From assembly GCA_030432315.1 (NCBI GenBank), contig JAUIHM010000034.1:1-33465 (forward strand): a DNA stretch of 33,465 nt, read 5' to 3'. The stretch's first letter is position 1. Every line of letters begins with the position of its first letter. Positions 21,359 to 30,441 of this stretch are shown piece by piece. The position numbers and the translations under genes are program-made. The stretch is from Alphaproteobacteria bacterium. GTDB taxonomy: Bacteria; Pseudomonadota; Alphaproteobacteria; Rhodobacterales; Rhodobacteraceae. Below the pieces are notes generated by a model that had not been told where the DNA came from, searched no databases, and saw only the letters and a list, made by a program, of their open reading frames with translations.

Positions 21359-22501
21359 GTGCAAATTCCTATCCCTGTGATACCTGCCACCGCCCTGCTG
21401 TCGCTTACGCTCGGCCTCGCGCCAGCCGCGTTCGGTCAGGGCATCCCCAAGATCGAGACCGTTTTCAACGACGGTTCGCGCTTCGAGTTCTATGGACAGA
21501 TCAACAAAGGCTTCCTCAATTACGACGACGGCGAGGAGAACAAGACCTACGACCTGATCGACAACGCAAACTCGAACACCCGGTTCGGATTTAACTACGG
21601 TCGCCAGATCGGGGCGAACTGGGACTTCAGCTCCAAGTTCGAAATGGCCTACGACCCTTATTCTTCCGGCAAAGCCAACATCGAGCGTGACGTGCCGGAC
21701 GGAGCCTACGATTTCACCCTCGACAATTACCTGCGTTACGCCGACTTCGTTTTCTCCAGTGACCGGGTCGGCACCTTTTGGCTCGGGCAGGGCTCTATGG
21801 CATCCGACGGTTCCGCCGAGGCCGACCTGTCGCGCACCGGGGTCATCGCCTATTCGAGTGTCGGAGATTCCGCCGGCGGTCAGTTGTTCCGCCTGACCGA
21901 CGGCGAGCTTTCCGACATCACCGTCGGCGGTGCCTTTACTAATCTTGACGGTCTGAGCCGCAAAATGCGCGTCCGCTACGATACGCCGGAATTCAGCGGT
22001 TTCACCGGCAAGATCAGCTACGGTCAGGACGTTCTGAATGACAATTCAGACGACCTTTATGACGTCGCGGTCAACTACGGCAACACACACGGCGATTTCG
22101 AAGTCACCGGCGCAGCGGCCTATGCCTGGAAAGGCGCGGATGTGACGATCCTGAGCGGCTCAGGCTCGATCCTGCACACGCCGACCGGCATCAACTTCAC
22201 CCTGGCCGGCGGGAACCAGGACAATAACGGCGTCAACGGAAGTTACGGTTATGCCAAACTCGGCTGGATCGGCACGTTCTGGAACATCGGCTACTCCGCC
22301 TTCGCGGTTGACTGGTACAAGGGCGACAGCCTGAACACCGAAGCGGCACATGCCGACACCTGGTCGGCAAGCTACGTGCAGAAAATCGACCGGGCGAATA
22401 CCGAATTCTACCTCACCGCACGCCAGTTCTCCTACGACGACGACGCCGGGGATTACGACGACGGACAGGCCTATTTCACCGGCCTCCGATTCAAGTGGTA
22501 G
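21359..22501 (+). CDS. Outer-membrane porin
   Basis: This 380-residue protein looks like a Gram-negative general porin of the alphaproteobacterial type. The first about 26 residues are a signal peptide with a proline/leucine-rich core and a cleavage site near AAFGQ. The mature part is rich in alternating aromatic/polar beta-strands (for example FEFYGQINKGFLNY, NTRFGFNYGR and KMRVRYDTPEF), with many Asp, Asn and Gly in turns. It ends in RFKW, an aromatic C-terminal residue of the kind used in outer-membrane insertion. It should form a trimeric diffusion pore, although substrate preference cannot be told. The start is a GTG, supported by GGAGG 8 nt upstream. It lies downstream of the glg operon but is separated from it by a hairpin. 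Confidence 0.88.
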   Translation: MQIPIPVIPATALLSLTLGLAPAAFGQGIPKIETVFNDGSRFEFYGQINKGFLNYDDGEENKTYDLIDNANSNTRFGFNYGRQIGANWDFSSKFEMAYDPYSSGKANIERDVPDGAYDFTLDNYLRYADFVFSSDRVGTFWLGQGSMASDGSAEADLSRTGVIAYSSVGDSAGGQLFRLTDGELSDITVGGAFTNLDGLSRKMRVRYDTPEFSGFTGKISYGQDVLNDNSDDLYDVAVNYGNTHGDFEVTGAAAYAWKGADVTILSGSGSILHTPTGINFTLAGGNQDNNGVNGSYGYAKLGWIGTFWNIGYSAFAVDWYKGDSLNTEAAHADTWSASYVQKIDRANTEFYLTARQFSYDDDAGDYDDGQAYFTGLRFKW

Positions 22502-22514
22502 CTCTGTGAACGGA

Positions 22515-22542
22515 GGGACCGGCCAGCAAATGTGCCGGTCCC
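22515..22542. terminator. Bidirectional terminator between convergent genes
   Basis: GGGACCGGC and GCCGGTCCC make a perfect 9-bp GC-rich stem with a 10-nt loop. It fills almost the whole 48-bp gap between the convergent porin and the small minus-strand gene. It has no T-run on either strand, but position and stability fit a shared transcription end. Confidence 0.65.
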
Positions 22543-22549
22543 GCCAGTA

Positions 22550-22843
22550 TCAGCTATCGCGGAACTCCGACGCGTAGCGTTCGAGCCTTAGCGGTCCCGC
22601 CAGCATGTAGCCGTAATCGTTCCACTGCCGGCGCACCGCCTCGAAAGCCTGATCGGCGGATGCCTCGTCATCGTGCACCGCCATGACGATGTAACGCCCA
22701 CAGTCCTTTTCCCCCAGCTGCATGGCGTTTCTCACCCCCGGAGAACTCTGCAGTCTGCCACCGAGTTCCCTGCGGATCATCGCCTGGCCTTCCGGGTTGT
22801 CGTATTCAGGTTTCAATCTGTAACTCGCGGTTCTTACAAACAT
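22550..22843 (-). CDS. Small hypothetical protein, possible alpha/beta-barrel fold
   Basis: This is a 97-residue cytoplasmic protein without a recognised name. It starts with a strand-like segment (FVRTASYRLKPEY), then a helix, a second strand (GRYIVMAVHDDEASADQAF) and another helix. This order and length resemble dimeric alpha/beta-barrel (ABM-like) proteins, a weak structural guess. The gene looks real because GGAGGA lies 6 nt before the ATG, a promoter-like element lies upstream and a strong hairpin follows its stop. It stands alone on its strand, with the uup gene upstream but transcribed in the same direction 190 bp away. No function is proposed. Confidence 0.75.
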   Translation of the reverse strand: MFVRTASYRLKPEYDNPEGQAMIRRELGGRLQSSPGVRNAMQLGEKDCGRYIVMAVHDDEASADQAFEAVRRQWNDYGYMLAGPLRLERYASEFRDS

Positions 22844-22893
22844 TTTCTTGTCCTCCGAACGCTGCGGATTCGGGTGGGTCTGAATTCCTGCCT

Positions 22894-22951
22894 GCTATAG
22901 CGCCTCTGTATGACGGTACCAAAACACACGGACTAAAGCAAAAACACACGG
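22894..22951 (-). promoter_or_regulatory. Promoter with tandem activator-like repeats
   Basis: On the minus strand, TTGGTA (22922-22917) and TATAGC (22899-22894) are spaced by exactly 17 bp and lie about 50 bp before the start of the 97-residue protein. Immediately upstream, overlapping the -35, are two identical 11-bp direct repeats, CCGTGTGTTTT, at 22951-22941 and 22931-22921. Their 20-bp period is about two helical turns, so two proteins would bind on the same face of the DNA. This is the classical layout for an activator contacting RNA polymerase. The regulator is unknown. Confidence 0.55.
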
Positions 22952-23032
22952 CTGTGATGAGCTGCAAACAGCCTGGGAGTCGGCACACCGATATTCCAAA
23001 GACCCGTGGCATCCGGCAGGATGCGGGCCGGG

Positions 23033-24859
23033 TCAGCCCGCCTGTTCGCGCAGCTCTTCGAGCCGCAGCCATTCCTCTTCCGCCTGCGCGAGTTTTTCCT
23101 GCCGCAGGGTCAACGCCGCGCTCGCCTTGGTGAATTTGTCCGGGTCGCGGTTGAACAGTTCCGCATCGCCAAGCAGTCCCTCCAGCCTGGCGATCTCCGC
23201 TTCAAGCTGCTCCATCTCACCCGGCAAAGCCTCCAGGCGCCGGGTTTCCCGAAACCCCATCCGGTTTTGCGGTTCCGGCTTCTTCACCGGCGCCGTCTGG
23301 GCATGAGCCTTTTTCGCGGCGGGTTTGCGCCCTGGTTCGTCCTGCCGCCCCGCGGCCCGCTGTACCTGGTAGTCACTCCACCCGCCGGCATAGATCACCG
23401 CCTGGCCGTCGCCCTCCATCGCCACCGTGGTGGTCGCCACCCGGTCGATGAAATCACGATCGTGGCTGACCAGCAGTACCGTGCCGGCATAGTCGGAAAT
23501 CAGCTCCTGGATCAGGTCCAGCGTCTCCACGTCGAGATCATTGGTCGGCTCGTCGAGGATCAGCAGGTTGCTTTCCTTCGCCATCAGCCGCGCCAGTAGC
23601 AGCCGCGCCTTCTCCCCCCCGGACAGGGCCGAAACCGGTCCCCGCGCCTGGGCCTCGATGAACAGAAATTCCTTGAGATACCCCACCACATGCCGTGCCG
23701 TCCCGCGCACCAGAATCTGGTCGCTGCGCCCGGACACGCCGATATCCGCATCCCCGGTCAGGGTTTCCCAAAGCGTCGCCTCAGATTTCAGCACCGCCCG
23801 GTTCTGATCGAACAGCGCAGGAACCAGATTGGTCCCCAGCCTTACCCGGCCCGAATCCGGCGCCTCCTGGCCGGTCAGCATGTTGAGCAGCGTGGTCTTG
23901 CCGACACCATTTGGCCCGACCAGAGCCACCCGGTCACCACGCTGCACCCGGATGGAAAAATCCGCGACAATGGTCTTGCCGCCAAATGCCTTGTTCAGGT
24001 GCTCCGCCTCTACAACCAGCTTGCCGGACTTCGCCGCATCGTCGAACTCCATACGCGCCGTGCCGCTGCGGGCGATCTGTGCACTGCGCTGCTCCCGAAG
24101 CTCGGCAAGCCGCCGCACCCGCCCCTGGTTGCGCTTGCGCCGTGCGGAAATGCCTTCCACCGCCCAGCGCGCCTCGGCCTTGATCAGCCTGTTCAGCTTG
24201 TGACGCTGCTGGTCCTCCTCGTCGAACACATGATCGCGCCATTCCTCGAAAGCCGAGAAGCCCTCGTTCAGCCGCCGCACCTCTCCCCGGTCCACCCAGA
24301 GCGTCCGATCCGTCAGGTTGCGAAGAAATGCCCGGTCGTGGCTCACGCAGACAAAGGCGGTGCGGGTATCGGCCAGATACTGCTCCAGCCATGAGATCGC
24401 CTCGATGTCGAGATGGTTTGTCGGCTCGTCCAGCAGCATCAGATCCGGTGCCTCCGCCAGAATCCTGGCCAGCGCCGCCCGACGCTTCTCGCCCCCTGAT
24501 GCTTTCGCGGGGTCCTGGCCTCCGTCGAGCTTCACGCCCTCCATAGCCATTTCCGCCCGCCAAACCTCCGCCCCGTCAACCCCGGCGGTGACGAAATCTG
24601 CGAGTGTGGCATAGCCGCTGAAATCCGCCTCCTGCGCCATATAGCCCACGCTCAGTCCGGGCCGCAGAAACCGGGTCCCGGCATCGGGTGTCACGCTGCC
24701 GGCCATCACCTTCATCAGCGTCGACTTCCCCGAACCGTTGCGTCCGACCAGCGCGATGCGCTCGCCCGGATGAATGGCAAGGGAGGTGTCGGCAAACAGT
24801 GGATCGCCGCCAAAGGTCAGGGCGATTTCGCTCAGGGTAAGAATGGGAGGTTCGGCCAT
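23033..24859 (-). CDS. uup: ABC-F family ATPase, Uup type
   Basis: This 608-residue soluble protein has two ABC ATPase domains and no membrane segments, which defines ABC-F. Domain 1 has Walker A GRNGSGKST at 39-47, signature SGGEKRRAALARIL and Walker B LMLLDEPTNHLD. The linker is basic. Domain 2 has GPNGVGKTT, LSGGEKARLLLARL and LLILDEPTNDLD. The last about 80 residues form a charged coiled coil (RLEALPGEMEQLEAEIARLE), the hallmark of Uup as against EttA or YheS. Uup-type proteins act at the ribosome or in DNA-structure tolerance (precise transposon excision in E. coli). I chose the ATG at 24859; an in-frame GTG at 24871 is possible. Neither start has a clear ribosome-binding site. Confidence 0.92.
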   Translation of the reverse strand: MAEPPILTLSEIALTFGGDPLFADTSLAIHPGERIALVGRNGSGKSTLMKVMAGSVTPDAGTRFLRPGLSVGYMAQEADFSGYATLADFVTAGVDGAEVWRAEMAMEGVKLDGGQDPAKASGGEKRRAALARILAEAPDLMLLDEPTNHLDIEAISWLEQYLADTRTAFVCVSHDRAFLRNLTDRTLWVDRGEVRRLNEGFSAFEEWRDHVFDEEDQQRHKLNRLIKAEARWAVEGISARRKRNQGRVRRLAELREQRSAQIARSGTARMEFDDAAKSGKLVVEAEHLNKAFGGKTIVADFSIRVQRGDRVALVGPNGVGKTTLLNMLTGQEAPDSGRVRLGTNLVPALFDQNRAVLKSEATLWETLTGDADIGVSGRSDQILVRGTARHVVGYLKEFLFIEAQARGPVSALSGGEKARLLLARLMAKESNLLILDEPTNDLDVETLDLIQELISDYAGTVLLVSHDRDFIDRVATTTVAMEGDGQAVIYAGGWSDYQVQRAAGRQDEPGRKPAAKKAHAQTAPVKKPEPQNRMGFRETRRLEALPGEMEQLEAEIARLEGLLGDAELFNRDPDKFTKASAALTLRQEKLAQAEEEWLRLEELREQAG

Positions 24860-25152
24860 GACCGCAGCCACTAATCCGGCGGCGACGCCGGGTCAACCAC
24901 TCCCAAACGGACCTCTGCCACACTGCGCCTGCGCCGTCCCTATTGCCTCCATCAACCTCGGGGCCAGACCGCAGTGCCAACTTCGAACCATCACGCGGCG
25001 AGCAACAGTCCGTTTCCCCATCACGGACAGTACCGCTGGCGCAAGCTGCAAAAAGAAATGGCATTCCTCAATGAGGTGCCTAATATGTGCCTGAAGGACC
25101 GCACAAAAACCAAGAAACGGCGGAACCCGCTGCTGATCCAAGGGAGGATACA

Positions 25153-26253
25153 ATGACCGAACGTTTGACCAACCGCCGCAATGCCATGCGTACACTTGCC
25201 GGCGCCGGTGCTGCAACCCTGGCCGCGCCACACATTGCCGGCGCCCAGGCCAACGGCACCACCTGGAAAATCCAGACTTCCTGGCCTGGCGGCACCGGGC
25301 TGCAGATTTTCAAGGACTGGTGCGCGACAATTGTGGAAAAAACCGGCGGCGAACTTGCGTTTCAGCCATTCGGCGCCAATGACGTGGTCGGCGACTTCCA
25401 GCTCTATGACGCAGTGAAAAACGGCGTGCTCAATGCGGTGAACCCCTTCACCATCTATGCCCAGGGCATCATCCCCGCGGCAACGTTTCTCACCTCCTAC
25501 CCGCTCGGCCTGCGCCAGCCTAGCGAATGGGACGTGTTCTTCTATGGTCTTGGCGGCCTTGAAATTGCCCGCGAACTCTACGCGGCCCAGGGCATGTATT
25601 ACGTCGGCCCGGTTCAGCACGGTGCCAACATCATCCACTCCAAGGTTCCGATCCGGTCCATCGACGATTTCGCCGGCCGCAAGATGCGTCTTCCCGGCGG
25701 CATGGTCTCCGAGGTTTTCTCGGAAATCGGCGCGGAAACCACTGTGCTTCCCGGTTCAGAAATTTTCCCGGCGCTCGAAAAGGGCACGATCGACGTGGCC
25801 GACTACACAGGTCCGGCTGTCAACTACGCGCTCGGTTTTTCGCAGGTCACCAAATACATCATCATGGGCCCTCCGGGGTTCATGTCGGTCTATCAGCCGG
25901 TCGACCTGATGGACATCACCGTCGGCCAGTCTTCATGGGATGCACTCAGCCCGGCAATGAAGCAGTTCGTGGAGATGGAAACCAAGGCCTACTCGATCCA
26001 TCACCACGCCATGATCCAGAAGGCAGACGAAGAAGCCTGGGCAAAATTCGAGGCCGACGGCACCGAAATCAACCGCCTCAGCCAGGACGACGTGGAACTG
26101 ATGACCGAAGTCGCGGTGCCGATCTGGTTCAACTATGCAAACCGCGATCCCAACGCCGCGAGGATCTTCAAGATTCAGCTCGATTACATGATGTCCGGCT
26201 CGCTTGGCTACGTGACACCGGAACAGATCGAAGGGCTGACCCTGAACCTCTGA
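25153..26253 (+). CDS. dctP: TRAP transporter substrate-binding protein
   Basis: This is the periplasmic binding protein of a three-gene TRAP transporter (366 residues). The N-terminus has RR at 8-9 and a hydrophobic stretch up to about position 32 (AGA), resembling a Tat-type signal. The mature part begins with TTWKIQTSWPGGTG, typical of the TakP/FcbT class (COG4663) that binds 2-oxoacids and related carboxylates. RKMRLPGG near 176-183 contains the conserved arginine (R179) that holds the substrate carboxylate. A strong AGGGAGG ribosome-binding site precedes the ATG. The 293-bp gap before it, divergent from uup, contains a small bulged hairpin at 25060-25080 and no recognised promoter. The exact ligand is not readable. 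Confidence 0.92.
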   Translation: MTERLTNRRNAMRTLAGAGAATLAAPHIAGAQANGTTWKIQTSWPGGTGLQIFKDWCATIVEKTGGELAFQPFGANDVVGDFQLYDAVKNGVLNAVNPFTIYAQGIIPAATFLTSYPLGLRQPSEWDVFFYGLGGLEIARELYAAQGMYYVGPVQHGANIIHSKVPIRSIDDFAGRKMRLPGGMVSEVFSEIGAETTVLPGSEIFPALEKGTIDVADYTGPAVNYALGFSQVTKYIIMGPPGFMSVYQPVDLMDITVGQSSWDALSPAMKQFVEMETKAYSIHHHAMIQKADEEAWAKFEADGTEINRLSQDDVELMTEVAVPIWFNYANRDPNAARIFKIQLDYMMSGSLGYVTPEQIEGLTLNL

Positions 26254-26334
26254 ACCATCGGCCGGTCTGAAAGCCCGACTTTCCGCCCGGCCAGTGCCGG
26301 GCGGTGCCGCAATGCCCCGAACACACAGGACCGA

Positions 26335-27630
26335 ATGATGCCTGGCCTCAGCTTCACGCTGCCACACTGGCTCTACTGGGTAGGGCTCATCGCCTTCCCG
26401 GCGATCGCCATGGTACTTGCCCGCCGCCCCCGGCCCGTGGAGCGGCGCTATTCCACGATCCTGGCCTACATGATCCTGGTTGCAGGCGGTATCATCGGCC
26501 TGCACCGGTTTTACCTCAAGAGCCTGGTGGGGCTGATCTTCATTCCGATCTTTGTATTCATTCTCTGGTCAAACAGTTCCGAACAACACGCGCGCACCTT
26601 GCAGACCGACATAATCAACCAAATGCGGATGGCCGAACGCATCGTCGCCCGCGAGGAACCGCGCGTCAGCGAGGCGGAAGCGGCCCTCGACGGCCTGCGC
26701 GCCGAACTCGCCGCAACCGAGGAAGGCTCATTCGCCCGACGCAGCGCCGAGAAAAAGGTCGAACGGGCCGAAGCCACGATCGAGACCGGCCGCGTCAAAC
26801 TGACCGAAGCCAGGGCGGCCGTGACCGAGATTGCCCCGCTTCAGGCCGCCGCTTCGGAAAAACGCGCCTTCTGGTCCCGGTCCGCCGCATGGGCGTTCTA
26901 CGTGCTGCTCGCCCTCGTCGCCATCGACGCCGTCCTGCTTCCCGGTCTGGTGCGGCGGGCAAACGACAGCATCGGTGACGAGCCCGTGGTTCCAGTGGTC
27001 ATTGAGCCCGAAAGCCGCCAGCCCGATCCGGCCTATGCCACAAATTTCATCGACCGCATGTCGCTGTTCTGCGGCGAATTCGTCAGCTATTGGGCGGTGA
27101 TCGCGGTGTTCGTCTATTACTACGAGGTGATCGCCCGTTACGTGTTCGATTCCCCGACCAACTGGGCGCACGAAAGCATGTATCTGATGTTCGGCATGCA
27201 GTATCTGATCGCCGGAGCCTATGCGATGCTGACCGAAGCGCACGTGCGCGTCGACATCTTCTACGCCAACTTCTCCCCGCGCCGCAAAGCGATTACCGAC
27301 CTTCTGACGTCGGTTTTCTTCTTCATCTTTGCCGGGACGCTGATGGTGACATCCTTCATCTTCGCCATGGATGCCATCGCCGTGCCCTCCGGCAACGGTC
27401 TGATATCCTCCTGGGCACGTGGCGAAATTCCGACCGTTGAGATGCTCTCACGGTTTGACCTCGCCCAGTTCACCAGCCCGGCAATCCGCTGGGGCGAGAT
27501 CAGCTTCAACGAATGGGAGGTGCCGCTCTGGCCGATGAAGTGGGTCATGGTGATCGGCGGGTTGCTGCTGGTGCTTCAGGGTATCTCGAAACTCGGCAAG
27601 GACATCCGCACCGTGGCGAGAGGGTACTGA
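26335..27630 (+). CDS. dctQ: TRAP small permease with N-terminal TM2-like fusion
   Basis: Normal DctQ proteins have about 160-200 residues and four helices; this one has 431. From about 240 to the end it is a DctQ domain (VIARYVFDSPTNWAHESMYLMFGMQYLIAGAYAM, then EAHVRVDIFY), with the last helix near 402-418. Before it come a hydrophobic helix at 11-30, then YSTILAYMILVAGGIIG-LHRFYL at 39-61, which matches the GGxxGxHRFYL pattern of TM2 domains, and a following helix at 63-78. Residues about 83-178 are charged, Ala/Glu/Arg-rich and probably coiled coil, and a third helix spans 184-204. I see no stop or frameshift, so this is a real fusion. AGGA lies 4 nt before the first ATG; a second ATG follows directly. 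dctM starts 1 bp after the stop. Confidence 0.88.
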   Translation: MMPGLSFTLPHWLYWVGLIAFPAIAMVLARRPRPVERRYSTILAYMILVAGGIIGLHRFYLKSLVGLIFIPIFVFILWSNSSEQHARTLQTDIINQMRMAERIVAREEPRVSEAEAALDGLRAELAATEEGSFARRSAEKKVERAEATIETGRVKLTEARAAVTEIAPLQAAASEKRAFWSRSAAWAFYVLLALVAIDAVLLPGLVRRANDSIGDEPVVPVVIEPESRQPDPAYATNFIDRMSLFCGEFVSYWAVIAVFVYYYEVIARYVFDSPTNWAHESMYLMFGMQYLIAGAYAMLTEAHVRVDIFYANFSPRRKAITDLLTSVFFFIFAGTLMVTSFIFAMDAIAVPSGNGLISSWARGEIPTVEMLSRFDLAQFTSPAIRWGEISFNEWEVPLWPMKWVMVIGGLLLVLQGISKLGKDIRTVARGY

Positions 27631-27631
27631 C

Positions 27632-28987
27632 ATGGGCATCGACATTTCCATCGGCGTACTGACCATCCTGATGTTCGGATCACTTCTTGTCCTGCTGATG
27701 GCCGGTCTGCCGCTGGCCTTCGTCACCGGAGGCCTCGCCTGCGTCTTCCTGTTCATCCTCGGCGACGCCCAGACCCTCAACATCGTGCCCTCCCGCATCT
27801 TCCCGATGATGACCAACTACCAGCTCTCGGCGATTCCGCTGTTCATCTTCATGGCCTCGATGCTGGAGCGCGCCGGGCTGATCAACGAGATGTTCGACGT
27901 CATCTACAAGCTGCTCGGCGGCGTCAAAGGAGGGCTGGCCTCGGCCACCATCATCGCCTCCACCATCCTCGCCGCGATGGTTGGAGTGATTGGTGCGGCG
28001 GTTGTCACCATGGGCATTATCGCCCTGCCCGCCATGCTGGCGCGCAGCTATGATCCGAAAATTGCCATGGGTTCGATCATGGCCGGCGGCACGCTCGGGA
28101 TTCTTATCCCACCCTCCATTCTCGCAATCATCTACGCCGTGGTGGCGGAACAGTCCGTGGGCGAGCTTTTCATCGGCGCGGTGATCCCCGGCCTGATGCT
28201 CTCAGGCCTCTACATCCTCTACGTAACTCTGCGTTCCTACATCAACCCAAGGCTCGGACCACCAATCCCGGTCGATGAACGTGTCACCACCCGGGAAAAA
28301 TTCGAACTGATCGGCCGGATGTCGGCCCCGATCGCCCTGATCGTCGTCGTGCTCGGCGTAATCTTCACCGGTGTCGCCACCCCGGTCGAGGCGGCAGGCA
28401 TCGGCACATTCGGCGCCTTCATCGTCGCGGCGATCCACCGCAAACTCGACTGGCAGACCATCCGCGAAGCCTGCATCACCACTCTCAAGGCCAGCGCCAT
28501 GGTGATCTGGATCATGTTTGGCGCCACCATCTTCGTTGGCCTCTACGTGCTAGAAGGCGGGCAGCAGTTCGTCCAGGACAGTCTTGCCGCCACCGGGCTA
28601 GGTCCCTGGGGCATCCTGATCCTGATGCAGATGCTGCTGATCATCCTTGGAATGTTTCTCGACTGGGTCGGCATCCTGCTCCTGTGCGTTCCGATCTTCG
28701 TGCCGATCATCCGGGCTCTCGGCGCCCAGGCGTTTGGACTAGACGACCCCAATGACCTGGTGCTCTGGTTCGGCGTGCTCTATCTGGTCAACATGCAGAT
28801 GAGCTTCCTTTCGCCACCGTTCGGCTATGCGCTGTTCTACCTGCGCGGCGTCGCGCCGGCGTCGATCCCGATGGGCGACATCTTCCGCTCGGCGCTTCCG
28901 TTCCTCGCCATTCAGCTGATCGGCCTGATTCTCTGCATGCTGTTCCCGGAGATCATCACCTGGCTGCCGAACATCGTCTACGGCTGA
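27632..28987 (+). CDS. dctM: TRAP transporter large permease
   Basis: This 451-residue inner-membrane protein is the transport subunit of the TRAP system, moving the DctP-delivered solute with sodium (or proton) symport. It is hydrophobic throughout, with about 12 predicted helices. Typical DctM features are LLMAGLPLAFVTGG near the N-terminus, SAIPLFIFMASMLERAGL near 65-85, GGTLGILIPPSILAIIY near 150-167 and FLDWVGILLLCVPIFVPI near 340-360. GAAVVTMGIIALPAM is also characteristic. Length fits the larger, COG4664-like members that pair with TakP-class binding proteins. It lies 1 bp after dctQ, with a GAGAGGG ribosome-binding region inside the dctQ end. Confidence 0.95.
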   Translation: MGIDISIGVLTILMFGSLLVLLMAGLPLAFVTGGLACVFLFILGDAQTLNIVPSRIFPMMTNYQLSAIPLFIFMASMLERAGLINEMFDVIYKLLGGVKGGLASATIIASTILAAMVGVIGAAVVTMGIIALPAMLARSYDPKIAMGSIMAGGTLGILIPPSILAIIYAVVAEQSVGELFIGAVIPGLMLSGLYILYVTLRSYINPRLGPPIPVDERVTTREKFELIGRMSAPIALIVVVLGVIFTGVATPVEAAGIGTFGAFIVAAIHRKLDWQTIREACITTLKASAMVIWIMFGATIFVGLYVLEGGQQFVQDSLAATGLGPWGILILMQMLLIILGMFLDWVGILLLCVPIFVPIIRALGAQAFGLDDPNDLVLWFGVLYLVNMQMSFLSPPFGYALFYLRGVAPASIPMGDIFRSALPFLAIQLIGLILCMLFPEIITWLPNIVYG

Positions 28988-28991
28988 TGCC

Positions 28992-29034
28992 ACCGGTTAC
29001 CCCGGTCAGGTCAGGCAAAGGTCGGGCGCCGACC
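28992..29034. terminator. Two short hairpins after the TRAP operon
   Basis: ACCGG/CCGGT (28992-29006, 5-bp stem) and GGTCGG/CCGACC (29020-29034, perfect 6-bp stem with a 3-nt loop) follow the dctM stop within 50 bp. Neither has a T-run. They are candidate transcription ends for the convergent dctPQM and protease genes. The rest of the 252-bp gap shows nothing I recognise. Confidence 0.35.
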
Positions 29035-29239
29035 GGGTTCAGCCTGCCGCACCGGAAAACGCCGAGTACTTCCCCGGACGGCCGTCGTCAGCCACAGACG
29101 CTGGATGCCCGTTCAGACGTTTTCACAGACCAGGCAATGTCCGGTTTAGGGCGGTCCACGACGCCGGGCATCCTACGCGGAAAACAAATGTCGGCACAGC
29201 GGCGCGGGCGCATTTGCAGAACCGGAACCACCACCCCGG

Positions 29240-30361
29240 CTACACTACGGCAACCTCTGTCTCCGGCTGCAGTGCCGCTTTCAGCGCAAATGCCGCCGCC
29301 CCCGGCCTGCTCCAATGGGTCAGCAGATCGTCGCGCAGCTTCTTCATCTCCGCATTTGGAAACCGGTCATATGCCGTGATCGCCGCAATCAGCCGCGAGG
29401 CCCGAATGCCCTCATTGGCCACATAGGCAATCAGATCGGGGTTGTCGCGCGCCCGCTCGACACTCAGCGTGCGCCCATTCCGGTCCAGCACCTCGCCCCG
29501 GTCGTTGGTGCGCGGTACTGCCTTGTGGTGCAGCGCCACCACCTCCCAGAACCGGTTGAACACGGGCGAGCCGGAGGACCCCTTCTCGGTGTCCCCGGAA
29601 TACCAGCAGTAAATGTCATCCTCGGTTTCGTTCTCCAGATGGAGAAAATTGCTGTTGTGTACCACCACTGCTTTGGGCCGCCCGCGCGGATGCTGGATAA
29701 TGTTCACAGGCTGACCCTTCAGGATCTTGCCCTGCTTGGCGATCAGCACATGCCAGCCATAACTCTCAAGCGGCGGGTTGGTGCCGACGAAATCGGTCGC
29801 TGCCACCACGGTAACGTCGTGTTCTTTGTTGGTGAAAAAGAACCGTCCAGGATCGAACTGATAGCTGTACGGCCGCAGCGGAGCGCCAAACTTGTTGTCC
29901 TCGTAATTCATCTCGAACACATGGGCGCTGGCCGTGGCCTCATCCGGCAGAACATGGTGGTTGGTCATCACCAGCCCGAGACCGACATGAAACCCGGTCC
30001 CGAAAGAGCCAAAACCGTCACCCTGAATACGCCCCACCGCCCGGCGCGCCAGCATTCCCTGCTCCAGAAATTCGATCGAAACGATGTTGGTTGAGGTACC
30101 GATCAGCGCCTCCTGCGCCAGCCAGTCGATGTCGGCGGCATGGGCACCGGGCTCAGACGCCAGCGCTGTGGACAGCGCCTCCGCCTTCTTTTTCTCCACC
30201 CTCACCTCATGCAGTTTCACCCGCTCCCCGGTCTCGGATTTCGTCGGCCGACCGTTGCAGATGTTGCGCTCCGTCTCCTCGATCAGCGGCAGCTTGCGCT
30301 CGACCCGCCTGGCGATTTTTTCGAGCTCAGGGTCACCAAAGTCAGAAAGTTTCAGAGCCAT
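29240..30361 (-). CDS. Trypsin-like serine protease with unassigned N-terminal region
   Basis: The 373-residue protein has a trypsin/HtrA-like peptidase domain at about 85-300. The catalytic triad is visible: His136 in MTNHHVL, Asp182 in KEHDVTVVAA and Ser263 in KGSSGSPVF. GTGFHV before the histidine and NIIQHPRGRPK between Asp and Ser are usual for this group of bacterial proteases. There is no signal peptide and no PDZ domain, so it is probably cytoplasmic. Residues 1-85 are charged and helical (ELEKIARRVERKL and VEKKKAEALSTALASE) and match nothing I can name. The ATG at 30361 is preceded by a weak ribosome-binding site (GGGGAGGCC, close). It is divergent from the SGNH hydrolase across 102 bp, which suggests joint function. 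Confidence 0.85.
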   Translation of the reverse strand: MALKLSDFGDPELEKIARRVERKLPLIEETERNICNGRPTKSETGERVKLHEVRVEKKKAEALSTALASEPGAHAADIDWLAQEALIGTSTNIVSIEFLEQGMLARRAVGRIQGDGFGSFGTGFHVGLGLVMTNHHVLPDEATASAHVFEMNYEDNKFGAPLRPYSYQFDPGRFFFTNKEHDVTVVAATDFVGTNPPLESYGWHVLIAKQGKILKGQPVNIIQHPRGRPKAVVVHNSNFLHLENETEDDIYCWYSGDTEKGSSGSPVFNRFWEVVALHHKAVPRTNDRGEVLDRNGRTLSVERARDNPDLIAYVANEGIRASRLIAAITAYDRFPNAEMKKLRDDLLTHWSRPGAAAFALKAALQPETEVAVV

Positions 30362-30441
30362 TGCCAGGCCTCCCCGTTAATGCGTGAAAAACACAGGTTA
30401 CTGCTTGGTCGTTTCATGGTATCATGGAAATCCTTATACGA

